Below, one piece after another: positions 55,405 to 64,000 of a stretch of 64,000 bases of DNA. Position numbers and translations under genes: made by a program. A model generated the notes under the pieces. That model was not told the DNA's origin and did not search any database. It saw nothing but the letters and a program-made list of their open reading frames with translations. The DNA is taken from positions 62,001 through 126,000 of the forward strand of contig JAKAGZ010000002.1 of the NCBI GenBank assembly GCA_021815365.1, written 5' to 3'. Within the stretch, counting starts at the first letter, position 1, and every line of letters begins with the position of its first letter. The DNA is from Bacteroidota bacterium. Lineage in GTDB: Bacteria > Bacteroidota > Ignavibacteria > Ignavibacteriales > Ignavibacteriaceae.

Positions 55405-55989
55405 ATGTTTTTGAACAATTTTGTTAGTGTAGAAGAAGTGCTCATAAGCAAAGAAATCGCAGATTCCAGGTTTGCCTGTGACCTCAATAAATGCAAAGGT
55501 GCCTGCTGCACTCTTGAAAGTGATTTCGGAGCGCCTCTTCTGGAGGATGAAATTGGGAAGATCACTGAGATATTACCAGTTGTTAAAAAATATTTACCGG
55601 CAGAGCACGTTCGGGAAATAGAGAGAAATGGTTTTTACGAGAATAAAGAAAGTGAACTAGTAATAAAAAGTGTGGGGAGAAGAGCCTGTGTGTTTGTTTA
55701 TTATGAAAATGGTATTGCAAAATGCAGTATAGAAAAAGCTTTCTTAAACAATGAAACAGATTTTAAGAAACCACTTTCGTGTCATTTGTTCCCGATAAGG
55801 ATTTCAAAATTCGGGGGAGACGTTCTCAGGTATGAAAAATTTAGCGAGTGTTTACCCGCTGTTATAAATGGTACACAAAAAGAAATTAAACTCATAGATT
55901 TTTGCAGTGAGCCGCTTGAAAGAGCTTATGGCAAAAAATGGTTTTCAAAATTGAAGGATATATTCGAATCAGAAAATGTTAACGCTTAA
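55405..55989 (+). CDS. DUF3109-family protein (YkgJ-type Cys cluster)
   Basis: 194 aa. Cysteines in FACDLNKCKGACC (~28-36) and further CxxxxF in SCHLFPIR, RRACVFVYYENGIAKCSI give a CxxxCxxxCC-like metal site found in the DUF3109/YkgJ family (possible Zn or Fe-S). Function unknown. It overlaps rpoN by 14 bp. Confidence 0.82.
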   Translation: MFLNNFVSVEEVLISKEIADSRFACDLNKCKGACCTLESDFGAPLLEDEIGKITEILPVVKKYLPAEHVREIERNGFYENKESELVIKSVGRRACVFVYYENGIAKCSIEKAFLNNETDFKKPLSCHLFPIRISKFGGDVLRYEKFSECLPAVINGTQKEIKLIDFCSEPLERAYGKKWFSKLKDIFESENVNA

Positions 55990-57421
55990 TCAAAGATTAT
56001 CACAGCAGCAAAGATTATCACCGCAGCAGATCCAGTACCAGAAGCTGCTTCAGCTAAATACTCTCGCTCTCGAACAAAGAATTAAAACCGAACTTGAACT
56101 TAACCCTGTACTTGAAGAAGAAATTGATGCTACATTAGAACAAGAAAAGGAAAAAGAGAAGGATGCAGAAGACCAGGAAGAGGAGTTCGATGATTACAAT
56201 AAAGAAGAATTTGATCTCGAAGATTTCATGAATGATGAAACTGATGAGGCTGACAGGATAAACAGAAGCAAAGACGATGAGGTCTACCAGCCGCTGGCTG
56301 AAGCAAAAGAAGGTTTAACTGAACATCTTACCGATCAGTTAAGAATGCTTAATTTAAATGATGACTTGTTCAGGCTTGGCGAGGAAATAATAGGTAATCT
56401 TGATTCTGACGGTTACCTGAAAAGAGACCTGAATGAGATCTTAAACGAGCTTGAAATGTTCGATGAGATAATAATCTCACCCCAGCAAGCCGAAGATCTG
56501 CTGAAAAAAATGCAGACGTTCGACCCTGTGGGAATTGCTGCAAGAAGTCTTCAGGAATGCCTGCTGGTTCAGGCAAAAAATTCCAGTTACGATCCTTACT
56601 ATAAATATCTCGGCGAACAGCTCCTGCTTTACTTCTTCGATGATTTTACGAAAAAACGCTATGAAACAATTAAACAAAAAATGGAATTAACCGATGAAAG
56701 CCTGAAAGGAACGATTGAATTTGTTCAAAGCCTGAATCCGAAACCAGGCGAGGGAAATATCGAAATCGCCCAGATGAACCAGATAACCCCCGATTTTATT
56801 ATTGAGAAAGATGAAGATAATTTTATTATTACATTAAACGACAAAAGTGTTCCTTCTGTTACTTTGAGCAAAAATTATCTCGATATGCTTGATTCAAACA
56901 AGAGGGGTAAAAAATCAAAAAGAGAAAAAGAGACTTACAAATTTCTCCGCGAAAAATTTGAATCTGCTAAATGGTTCATCGCCTGCATTCAGCAACGGAG
57001 GGAAACTCTTATGAAGATCATGCAATCGATAGTTGAAAAGCAGCACGAGTTTTTCGATAAGGGTTCTAAGTATATAAAACCCATGATTTATAAAGACATC
57101 GCTGATGAAATCCAGATGGATATCTCAACGATCAGCAGAGTGGTGAACGGGAAATATGTTCAAAGCCCGCAGGGAATACACGAGCTTAAATATTTTTTCA
57201 GTGAAGGCTTAAGCACCGATTCGGGTGAAGAAGTTTCGAACAAACATATTAAAGAAGTGCTAAAGGAAATTATAGAAAGCGAGGATAAAAAATCACCTTA
57301 CAGCGACGATAAACTTGCCGAAATGTTAAATAAAAAAGGGATACACATAGCGCGGAGAACGGTCGCAAAATACCGTGAACATCTGAGGCTTCCGGTTGCA
57401 AGGCTGCGCAAAGAATTATGA
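55976..57421 (+). CDS. rpoN: RNA polymerase sigma-54 factor
   Basis: 481 aa. N-terminal region I is Gln/Leu-rich (QRLSQQQRLSPQQIQYQKLL), an acidic region II (~40-85), then the core-binding part, helix-turn-helix (DISTISRVVNGKYVQSPQG) and the RpoN box ARRTVAKYREHLRLPVARL at the end. It binds -24/-12 promoters and needs AAA activators; one such activator, with CHASE2, is encoded 2.7 kb downstream. Confidence 0.96.
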   Translation: MLTLNQRLSQQQRLSPQQIQYQKLLQLNTLALEQRIKTELELNPVLEEEIDATLEQEKEKEKDAEDQEEEFDDYNKEEFDLEDFMNDETDEADRINRSKDDEVYQPLAEAKEGLTEHLTDQLRMLNLNDDLFRLGEEIIGNLDSDGYLKRDLNEILNELEMFDEIIISPQQAEDLLKKMQTFDPVGIAARSLQECLLVQAKNSSYDPYYKYLGEQLLLYFFDDFTKKRYETIKQKMELTDESLKGTIEFVQSLNPKPGEGNIEIAQMNQITPDFIIEKDEDNFIITLNDKSVPSVTLSKNYLDMLDSNKRGKKSKREKETYKFLREKFESAKWFIACIQQRRETLMKIMQSIVEKQHEFFDKGSKYIKPMIYKDIADEIQMDISTISRVVNGKYVQSPQGIHELKYFFSEGLSTDSGEEVSNKHIKEVLKEIIESEDKKSPYSDDKLAEMLNKKGIHIARRTVAKYREHLRLPVARLRKEL

Positions 57422-58071
57422 TTAAAAATCTTTTTGATGTTTTCACAATTTTATTTCTTTTTTCTCTTTTCGGGATCTCACACTCAGTTTTAGCTTCTGG
57501 TAAGATAAAAATTCTTACTGTAAAATATTTTGGCAGCCTGATGGCTTTCTATCGCGTTGCTTATGTAGTTGTTTCTTTATTTCTTTTTTATTTGGTTTAT
57601 TCTTTGTCACCAAGACCCGATATTATTATTTATTCTCTAAGTTACCCTTTTGATATTGTTATTTTTGTCCTGCGGGTAATATCATTGGCAGGTATTATCT
57701 GGACATTGAAATATTTCCGCATACAGGAATTTTTAGGATTGAGCCAGGTAATAAGATGGGTAAATAAAACTTATGATCCTGCAGAATCAGATGAGAGGCT
57801 GACCCTTATGATAAACGGACCTTACAGGTTTGTGCGCCACCCGTTATATTTTTTTACAATTATTTTTCTGGCTGCTAGACAGTCAGTGGATTTATTTTAT
57901 CTTACAATGTTAATTTGTATTACAGCTTATTTTTATATTGGCTCATTTTACGAAGAGAGAAAGCTTATAAAAAAATTTGGTGCTGAGTATCTTCGTTATC
58001 AAAGCGAAGTTCCGAGATTATTACCACTTAAAATTTTGAAGCCATATGAGCCTAAAACAGTAATAAGCTGA
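57418..58071 (+). CDS. Membrane methyltransferase of the ICMT/NnrU-like fold
   Basis: 217 aa, five or six helices. The motif GPYRFVRHPLYFFTI and the ending SFYEERKLIKKFGAEYLRYQ are those of isoprenylcysteine/phospholipid methyltransferases. NnrU, related, is often linked with denitrification, but this copy is far from the nos cluster. It overlaps rpoN by 4 bp. Substrate not determined. Confidence 0.8.
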   Translation: MIKNLFDVFTILFLFSLFGISHSVLASGKIKILTVKYFGSLMAFYRVAYVVVSLFLFYLVYSLSPRPDIIIYSLSYPFDIVIFVLRVISLAGIIWTLKYFRIQEFLGLSQVIRWVNKTYDPAESDERLTLMINGPYRFVRHPLYFFTIIFLAARQSVDLFYLTMLICITAYFYIGSFYEERKLIKKFGAEYLRYQSEVPRLLPLKILKPYEPKTVIS

Positions 58072-58105
58072 ATTCATTTATGTCTGAAAGAAATCAGGAG
58101 TTTTT

Positions 58106-58645
58106 ATGGAAATGAAAATTGAAGCAACGACGATCCTCGGTGTAGTTCATAACGGTTCTTCTGCATTGGGAGGAGATGGGCAGGTTACAATTGGCAATAC
58201 TGTGATGAAACATAATGCAATGAAGATCAGAAAAATTGCTAACGGCAAAGTGCTCTGCGGGTTTGCCGGTGCTTCTGCAGATGCTTTTACTTTGATGGAA
58301 AGGTTTGAAGACAAGCTTGAACAATACAGGGGGAATGTGAACCGTGCTGCAGTTGAGCTTGCTAAGGACTGGCGCACAGATAAATATCTCCGCAGGCTTG
58401 AAGCGATGCTTGCAGTAATTACAGAAGATAAAGCTCTCGTAGTTTCAGGCAACGGAGATGTGATCGAACCCGATGACCAGATTGTGGCTATTGGTTCGGG
58501 AGGAATGTATGCCCTTGCCGCTGCAAAGATGCTGAAAAAATACAGTAACCTTTCTGCAAAAGAAATCGTTGAGCAGGCATTGAAAACGGCATCGGAAATA
58601 TGTATCTACACAAATGATAAAATTAATGTTGAAGAGTTAAAGTAA
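58106..58645 (+). CDS. hslV: ATP-dependent protease subunit HslV
   Basis: 179 aa. After a short propeptide (MEMKIEA) the nucleophile Thr8 starts [20 protein letters not shown]. Further NTP/proteasome motif [15 protein letters not shown]. Two-subunit protease with HslU, 20 bp downstream. Confidence 0.96.
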   Translation: MEMKIEATTILGVVHNGSSALGGDGQVTIGNTVMKHNAMKIRKIANGKVLCGFAGASADAFTLMERFEDKLEQYRGNVNRAAVELAKDWRTDKYLRRLEAMLAVITEDKALVVSGNGDVIEPDDQIVAIGSGGMYALAAAKMLKKYSNLSAKEIVEQALKTASEICIYTNDKINVEELK

Positions 58646-58665
58646 TTTTTAAAATCAGGAATTTT

Positions 58666-60042
58666 ATGAGTCTTAACAAAAAAGAATTTACACCTACAGA
58701 TATAGTTAACGAATTAAATAAATATATAATCGGGCAGACTGAAGCTAAACGCGCTGTGGCAATTGCTCTTCGGAACAGGTGGAGACGTCAGCAGGTGAAG
58801 GGCGTCTTAAAAGATGAAATTATGCCTAATAATATTATCCTGATCGGTCCGACCGGCGTAGGCAAAACTGAAATTGCACGCAGGCTTGCAAAGCTTGCAA
58901 ATGCCCCATTCGTAAAAGTTGAAGCTTCAAAATTTACAGAAGTAGGGTATGTAGGACGCGATGTAGAATCAATGATCCGTGATCTTACCGATTATGCTGT
59001 TAACATGGTAAAGATGGAAAAAACAGAACAGGTGCAGGCGAAGGCTCTTGCTCTAGCCGAAGAAAAAATTCTGGATATTCTTATACCGCCTGTTAAAAAA
59101 GCCCAGGTTCAGAATAATGTTTCGCCGGAGGAAGAGACAAATAACGAATCTTTCCAGAATCAAAAAACCCGCGAGTGGATGAAAGCTAAACTAAAAAACG
59201 GTGAGCTTAATGATAAGATGATCGAGTTTGATGCTTCATCACAAAATGCTATTGGGATGCAGGTTCTTGGTCCTTTCGGGCTTGATGATATGGGAATAAA
59301 TTTCCAGGAGATTATGGGCAACCTGATGCCAAAGAAAAAGAAGAAAAGAAAAACAACAGTCTCAGAAGCCCGGCAGATTATTGCACAGGAGGAAGCACAA
59401 AAATTAATTGATATGGAAGCTGTACAGCGCGAAGCGATTGAAAGAGTTGAGAACAGCGGTATCGTTGTAATTGATGAGATTGATAAAGTTGCAGGAGGTG
59501 GAAAAGGGCAGGGTCCCGATGTTTCGCGTGAAGGCGTGCAGAGAGATCTTTTGCCGATCGTTGAAGGAACAAATGTAAACACAAAATACGGCGTTGTAAG
59601 AACAGACCACGTTTTATTTATTGCCTCCGGGGCTTTTCACGTTTCAAAACCATCTGACCTTATTCCTGAGCTGCAGGGAAGATTCCCGATCCGGGTTGAA
59701 CTGAAGAGTTTAACTGAATCGGATTTCGTACAGATACTCACTGCACCGCAAAACGCTCTGCTGAAACAATACAGTGCTCTGCTGGAAACTGAAGGGGTGA
59801 CTTTAGAATTCACAAAGGATGGTATTAAGGAAATTGCAAGAATAGCTACTGAAGTAAATTCTCAGGTTGAAAATATCGGCGCAAGAAGATTGCATACTAT
59901 ATTAACCTCTCTGCTTGATGAAATATTATTTGACGTGCCGGATAAAATTCCATCCGATAAAGTTAAAATAAATGCAAAGGTTGTAAAAGAGAAGCTTGAT
60001 TCGATAGTTAAAGACAGGGACCTGAGTAAGTATATTTTGTAA
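58666..60042 (+). CDS. hslU: ATPase HslU of the HslVU protease
   Basis: 458 aa. Starts [20 protein letters not shown]; Walker [18 protein letters not shown] (~58), Walker [16 protein letters not shown] (~262), I domain (~110-240), sensor-2 end [19 protein letters not shown]. Unfolds substrates for HslV. The last residues YIL insert into HslV in known complexes. Confidence 0.96.
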   Translation: MSLNKKEFTPTDIVNELNKYIIGQTEAKRAVAIALRNRWRRQQVKGVLKDEIMPNNIILIGPTGVGKTEIARRLAKLANAPFVKVEASKFTEVGYVGRDVESMIRDLTDYAVNMVKMEKTEQVQAKALALAEEKILDILIPPVKKAQVQNNVSPEEETNNESFQNQKTREWMKAKLKNGELNDKMIEFDASSQNAIGMQVLGPFGLDDMGINFQEIMGNLMPKKKKKRKTTVSEARQIIAQEEAQKLIDMEAVQREAIERVENSGIVVIDEIDKVAGGGKGQGPDVSREGVQRDLLPIVEGTNVNTKYGVVRTDHVLFIASGAFHVSKPSDLIPELQGRFPIRVELKSLTESDFVQILTAPQNALLKQYSALLETEGVTLEFTKDGIKEIARIATEVNSQVENIGARRLHTILTSLLDEILFDVPDKIPSDKVKINAKVVKEKLDSIVKDRDLSKYIL

Positions 60043-60121
60043 CTTATTTTTTGAAACAGCACATTTATAAAAAGATTTGATTATTTTTATTTACCAAATC
60101 GGGTAAAAGTTTTGAGATAAA

Positions 60122-62593
60122 ATGACAAATCTTTCATTTCTGATTTCAAATAGATTCCTGGTAAAAGTAATTTTTGCAGCAGCTTCCGTTTTACTTATTG
60201 TATTTTTAAGTAAAGGGGGTGCAGCTATAGATGAGAATATAGAGAAGATTTACTCGCTTACAAGGGGGCAGCTCCAGCCGGATACGAATATTGTAATTAT
60301 CAGCATTGACGAAAAAGATATTGACCGCGTAGGTCCCTGGCCGCTTAAAAGAAGTTATTATGCTTTGCTGATAAATAATCTCTCAAAATACAAAGTTAAA
60401 AAAATCGGGCTGGAAGTTTTTCTAAGTGCCCGCTACGTTACTCAGACCATTTACGATAATCTTTTAGTGAACGAGATCAGGAAATCGGGCAAAGTAGTTC
60501 TCAGCTCCGTTGCCGGCAGTATTTACAAAAAAGATAAAAATTTTTATACTGATTCACTCAGCTACCCAAGCCCGAAATTGCTTGATGAAAATTTTAAGAC
60601 AGGGCACCTGAATTATATTGATGACGAAGGAATGGAAATACCTGTCGAGCTTATATTCGATAAAGTAAAAGAAAAAGCTTTTTCGGTTCAGCTTGCAGAC
60701 GGTAATGATTTTAATCGAGACAGGAGTAAAAAAGTAATAAATATTAATTTTATCTCTTCGTGGAAAAGATTTAGGCATTACAGCCTGATCGGATTTTTCA
60801 GCCTGGTACAGAAGCATAGTCCTGAATTAGAAAAGCTGAAAGACAAAACTGTTATCATAGGAATAAGCGATCCTCAGATCGCTGCTACAATGCAAACAGT
60901 CTTTGATGATGCGCTGCCCGGTGTTGCTCTTCATGCTTTTTCTCTCGATAATATTTTACTAAACCGGGCTATAAATACTGATTATATTTTCCCTTCAACC
61001 CTCGCCTTCCTGGTTATTTTAGTCTTCCTTCTTTTTTATCAAAATAAAAAAAATAATCCGAAGCCACTGAAATTTTATTTGATAGTATATCTTCTTTTCT
61101 TTGCAGTTACCTTTATTATTTATTCTTTTTTTTACATCAGATTATCCTGCTCTGCATTCCTTATTCCTCTTATGACGATGACACTTGTTGATGTAGCTTT
61201 TTATTCCTATGAACATAAATATAAACTCAGGTGGGCTATTGATGAAGGCGAGTTATTAAGGACGCTGCTGTCCAAAAAAGAAAAAGAGCTTGCAGATCTG
61301 CAGAATGAAATAGTGAAAAATAATTCAGAGAATAATAAGGACCTGCACGATAAGATCAAGTTTCTCCGTGCTGAAATAGAAAAATTAAAAGACGACAAAG
61401 ATCAGCAGGCTGTTGAAGAAAAATTATCGCAACAAGCTGATAATTTTTACGGCATAGTTTATCGCTCCCGTCAGATGCGAAAGATTATTGACCTGATAAA
61501 AAAGGTGTCGCCTGAGGATGCTAATATTTTAATTCTCGGCGAGAGCGGCACAGGTAAAGAGCTTGCAGCAAAAGCGATCCATCTTTTGAGCAAAAGAAGT
61601 AAAAATAATTTTGTCGCTGTCAACTGTGGCGCGCTTACAGATACTTTGCTTGAGAGTGAATTGTTCGGACACGTTAAAGGCGCTTTTACAGGCGCCGTTT
61701 CGGATAAAGTAGGACGGTTTGAAGCCGCTGATAAAGGCACAATTTTTTTAGACGAAATTGCAGAAACATCGGAGAATTTCCAGGTAAAATTACTGCGGGT
61801 TATTCAAACAGGCGATTATGAAAAAGTAGGGTCTTCAAAAACTTCGCACACTGATGTAAGAATCATTGCAGCAACAAATAAAGATATCGAGACTGAAGTC
61901 AGGAATAAGAAATTCAGGGAGGATCTTTATTACAGACTGAATGTAATCAGGATAGAACTGCCGCCGTTGCGTGAGCGGAAAGAAGATATTGAGATTCTTA
62001 CTCATCATTTCTTATCAAAGGAAGGACAGGGTTTAAAATTATCGCAGGCAGTTCTGCAGGCATTTATGAAGTATTCCTGGAAAGGAAATATCCGTGAGCT
62101 TGAGGCGGTAGTTAAGCGCGCTGCTATTTTTGCAAGGTCAGCAGCACGGGAAATGATCCAGCTATCTGATCTGCCTGAAAATATAATACGGGAAAGCAGC
62201 ACTGCCTTTGAAGATCTTGTTATTGAATCTCTGAGGAATAAAAAATTTTCTCATTCTTCTGTTTCCGAAACAGCAAGAGAGCTTGGGAATGTAAGCCGTA
62301 CTCTTATTTCTGAAAATTTCAGGGGACTTGCGTTCAAGGCTTACGTGGAAAATAATTTTAATCTTGACCGCACTGTTGAACTTATTGCCGATGCTTCTGA
62401 TGATGGGATAAAAAATTCTGTTCGCACAAAGATTGAAACTTTTCTTTTAAACATAGAGAAGGATATTAAAAAGGCAAGGGGTGAGAGCTTTGAAGAAGTC
62501 AGGTCAAAATTTATTTCAAAGTATAAAAATCTTCCTCAGAAATTTCACACTTACCTTGATGATATAATTAAAAAGATGCTTTCAGAAAATTGA
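60122..62593 (+). CDS. CHASE2-sensor sigma-54-dependent transcription activator
   Basis: 823 aa. N-terminal membrane helix (~14-30), extracytoplasmic CHASE2 domain (~35-285: NIVIISIDEKDIDRVGPWPL), three more helices (~290-375), a coiled coil (~385-440) and the AAA sigma-54 domain (~450-685) with Walker A LGESGTGKELAA, the sigma-54 loop VKGAFTGAVSD and Walker B FLDEIAETSE; R-finger region RKEDIEILTHHF. The C-terminal part (~700-823) is helical with ETARELGNVSRTLISENFRG, possibly HTH. A membrane sensor that directly activates RpoN promoters; no kinase needed. Confidence 0.92.
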   Translation: MTNLSFLISNRFLVKVIFAAASVLLIVFLSKGGAAIDENIEKIYSLTRGQLQPDTNIVIISIDEKDIDRVGPWPLKRSYYALLINNLSKYKVKKIGLEVFLSARYVTQTIYDNLLVNEIRKSGKVVLSSVAGSIYKKDKNFYTDSLSYPSPKLLDENFKTGHLNYIDDEGMEIPVELIFDKVKEKAFSVQLADGNDFNRDRSKKVININFISSWKRFRHYSLIGFFSLVQKHSPELEKLKDKTVIIGISDPQIAATMQTVFDDALPGVALHAFSLDNILLNRAINTDYIFPSTLAFLVILVFLLFYQNKKNNPKPLKFYLIVYLLFFAVTFIIYSFFYIRLSCSAFLIPLMTMTLVDVAFYSYEHKYKLRWAIDEGELLRTLLSKKEKELADLQNEIVKNNSENNKDLHDKIKFLRAEIEKLKDDKDQQAVEEKLSQQADNFYGIVYRSRQMRKIIDLIKKVSPEDANILILGESGTGKELAAKAIHLLSKRSKNNFVAVNCGALTDTLLESELFGHVKGAFTGAVSDKVGRFEAADKGTIFLDEIAETSENFQVKLLRVIQTGDYEKVGSSKTSHTDVRIIAATNKDIETEVRNKKFREDLYYRLNVIRIELPPLRERKEDIEILTHHFLSKEGQGLKLSQAVLQAFMKYSWKGNIRELEAVVKRAAIFARSAAREMIQLSDLPENIIRESSTAFEDLVIESLRNKKFSHSSVSETARELGNVSRTLISENFRGLAFKAYVENNFNLDRTVELIADASDDGIKNSVRTKIETFLLNIEKDIKKARGESFEEVRSKFISKYKNLPQKFHTYLDDIIKKMLSEN

Positions 62594-62655
62594 ACTGATT
62601 TTTACTGTAACCTTTTAAGGGGCTTTTCGTATTCTGACTTTTTACTCTTGCTCAT

Positions 62656-62701
62656 AATCTTACTCTTAATTTGCAGTGAGATGTTTAATAAGAGTAAGAT
62701 T
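62656..62701. terminator. Bidirectional hairpin between convergent genes
   Basis: AATCTTACTCTTA (62656-62668) and TAAGAGTAAGATT (62689-62701) form a 13-bp stem with a 20-base loop. It lies between the stops of the activator and the metallophosphoesterase and can end both transcripts, though the U tracts are short. Confidence 0.5.
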
Positions 62702-62731
62702 AAGAAGAAGAATGCTGGGTGGAAAATTTAT

Positions 62732-63874
62732 TTAGAGAAATCTTATCTTCAGATTCACTATCTCGGCATCGCTTGCAAGTTTGACAGGCGGTCCCCAGCT
62801 TCCAATGCCTGAGGATACATAAAATTGTGTATTCCCTTTTTTCAAATAGCCCCAGCTTTTTTCATAAACAATTTTTGTAATGAAATTTAAAGGGAACATC
62901 TGCCCGTTGTGTGTGTGACCTGATAACTGAAGATCAATATTGTTCTCGACAGCTTCATTTAATTTTACAGGGGTGTGGTCCATCAAAATTAAAGGAAGGT
63001 CTTCATTTATGCCCGAGATAATATCTGACAGGTTTTTTCTTTTTTCTTTTGTGAAATTTGCTTTGCTTACATCGTCTCTCCCGATGATGAAGTACGTGCC
63101 GCCGACTTTTATGAAGTCATCCCGTAAAACAGTAATCCCTTTTCCCTGGATAAATTTTACTGAATGAGCCACTCCATTAATAAATTCGTGGTTGCCTGTA
63201 ACAGCAAAAACTCCGTACTTTGCTTTCAGATCATTCAGAGATTTTCCGATTTCATTCCTTTCCAGCACCTCTGCTCTGTCATCAAAAATATCACCGGGCA
63301 ATAAAATTATTTCAGGATTCAGGTTATTTACTATCGAAATAATTTTTTGCAGAAAATTTTCATTGTTTATCGGGGAGAGATGAAGATCAGACAACATTAC
63401 AAGATTTAGTGCTGATAATCTGCCGGCTTTTTTCGGCAGGGTAATTTCAAAAGTTTTAACCTTAAAATTCAGCCTGTTGATAAATCCAAGTAAAACTATC
63501 AGTGCTACGGAAAAAATGATAGTAATTCCAATGAGCATTTTAGTTTTTTCATCGGGTGATTTAAGCCAAAGGGGCAGAAAATTGAAAATGAAATCGGAAA
63601 ATCTTAACAGGTCTGTCAGGAAGAGGATCAGAACAAAATAAAGAAGCATTGCAAACCAGAAAGAACCGATCCAAAGGAGTAAGTCGTGAATAAATGCTGG
63701 TATCTTAGTATAAAAAATTTTGACAAAAATATATGAAAGTGAAAAAAACAGGAAGATAAAAATGTAAAAAGGGTTCAACGCGGGATAGCCGGAAAGCATC
63801 TGCCATCCCCTTATGAAAACGTAGTAGTTGATTATTGAATAAACAGAAAAGAAGATGGTGAAGAAAAAAATCAT
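62732..63874 (-). CDS. Membrane metallophosphoesterase (YkuE/YaeI-like)
   Basis: 380 aa. Four or five N-terminal helices (~1-150) anchor it. The calcineurin-like domain has LVMLSDLHLSP (~164), PGDIFDDRAE, AVTGNHEF and SGHTHNGQMFPLNF. In the family YkuE/YaeI hydrolyse UDP-diacylglucosamine-like or unknown phosphoesters. Separated by 2 bp from the partial gene to the right. Confidence 0.9.
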   Translation of the reverse strand: MIFFFTIFFSVYSIINYYVFIRGWQMLSGYPALNPFYIFIFLFFSLSYIFVKIFYTKIPAFIHDLLLWIGSFWFAMLLYFVLILFLTDLLRFSDFIFNFLPLWLKSPDEKTKMLIGITIIFSVALIVLLGFINRLNFKVKTFEITLPKKAGRLSALNLVMLSDLHLSPINNENFLQKIISIVNNLNPEIILLPGDIFDDRAEVLERNEIGKSLNDLKAKYGVFAVTGNHEFINGVAHSVKFIQGKGITVLRDDFIKVGGTYFIIGRDDVSKANFTKEKRKNLSDIISGINEDLPLILMDHTPVKLNEAVENNIDLQLSGHTHNGQMFPLNFITKIVYEKSWGYLKKGNTQFYVSSGIGSWGPPVKLASDAEIVNLKIRFL

Positions 63875-63876
63875 TG

Positions 63877-63999
63877 TCAGTTGTACTCGTTCCAGCTTTT
63901 TACAGTGAGACTGCTTTCGTTGTATTTGCCCATAGCCTTCACGAATCTTTTTGCAACCTGCAGGTTTGTGATCAGATTAATGTTCATGTCTATGGCTTT
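63877..63999 (-). CDS. C-terminal end of a probable carbamoyl-phosphate synthase large subunit
   Basis: 40 codons and a stop: KAIDMNINLITNLQVAKRFV, then KAMGKYNESSLTVKSWNEYN. This resembles the end of an MGS-like domain as in CarB, where the LITNLQxAxxFV helix is typical, but the match is short. The gene continues beyond the window. Other MGS proteins are possible. Confidence 0.45.
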   Translation of the reverse strand, partial: KAIDMNINLITNLQVAKRFVKAMGKYNESSLTVKSWNEYN

Positions 64000-64000
64000 T

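Noticed and set aside
613-63999. rRNA, tRNA or known riboswitches
   Set aside because: No recognisable tRNA arms, rRNA blocks or riboswitch cores were found by reading; a covariance search would be decisive.

Overview
The window looks like a chromosomal segment of a member of the Ignavibacteria (Bacteroidota/Chlorobi lineage), probably from an environmental genome. The evidence is an AT-rich sequence, six proteins ending in type IX secretion (T9SS) sorting domains with the NYPNPFNP signature, a Sec-type (clade II) nitrous oxide reductase cluster, and a stand-alone RIC di-iron protein. No rRNA, tRNA or CRISPR was recognised. Assignments rest on motif reading only; no database search was possible.

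Layout. 1-5 kb: end of an aminotransferase, then two T9SS-secreted proteins around a decayed third sorting domain and a frameshifted antitoxin. 4.9-8.9 kb: housekeeping genes rlmB, lgt, an unknown gene, hisS and a PTS IIA-like regulator. 8.9-9.3 kb: a gene-free array of small hairpins. 9.3-17 kb: a T9SS protein and two tandem subtilisin-like peptidases with SLH domains. 17-21 kb: a receiver-only regulator and a NarL-type regulator with a PAS histidine kinase. 21-23.5 kb: an unknown Rossmann protein and a TPR protein. 23.6-35.6 kb: a full denitrification island. 35.9-48.9 kb: OsmC, FmdB-like, YihY, purL, acetyltransferases, an e(P4)-type phosphatase, valS, a HEPN/MNT pair, fbp and an ABC exporter. 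48.9-51.8 kb: a truncated PIN toxin and two genes in integron-cassette format with attC-like sites. 52.3-55.2 kb: a type III polyketide synthase operon. 55.4-64 kb: DUF3109, rpoN, a membrane methyltransferase, hslVU, a CHASE2/sigma-54 activator, a metallophosphoesterase and a probable CarB tail.

The denitrification island has two minus-strand operons plus an Rrf2 regulator. One runs polyferredoxin - nirK (cytochrome c fusion) - FGE-like lipoprotein - SCO - ric: nitrite to NO, copper delivery and repair of NO damage. The other runs cytochrome c - nosZ - membrane protein - nosL - nosD - nosF - nosY: N2O to N2. The same palindrome, ATCAGA-N8-TCTGAT followed by TTAAAYAT, lies before each of the three transcription units, so the Rrf2 protein (NsrR-like) probably controls the whole set and itself.

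Most unusual items: (1) an integrase-less integron cassette array, one cassette carrying a T9SS-exported kelch protein; (2) the palindrome-defined denitrification regulon; (3) small GC-rich hairpin elements sharing a GAGGTCT core, two of them inserted in frame in genes, and a related-looking hairpin cutting short a PIN gene; (4) a type III PKS - methyltransferase - flavoprotein operon resembling phenolic-lipid/quinone loci; (5) an FGE-like lipoprotein gene fused into the nirK operon.
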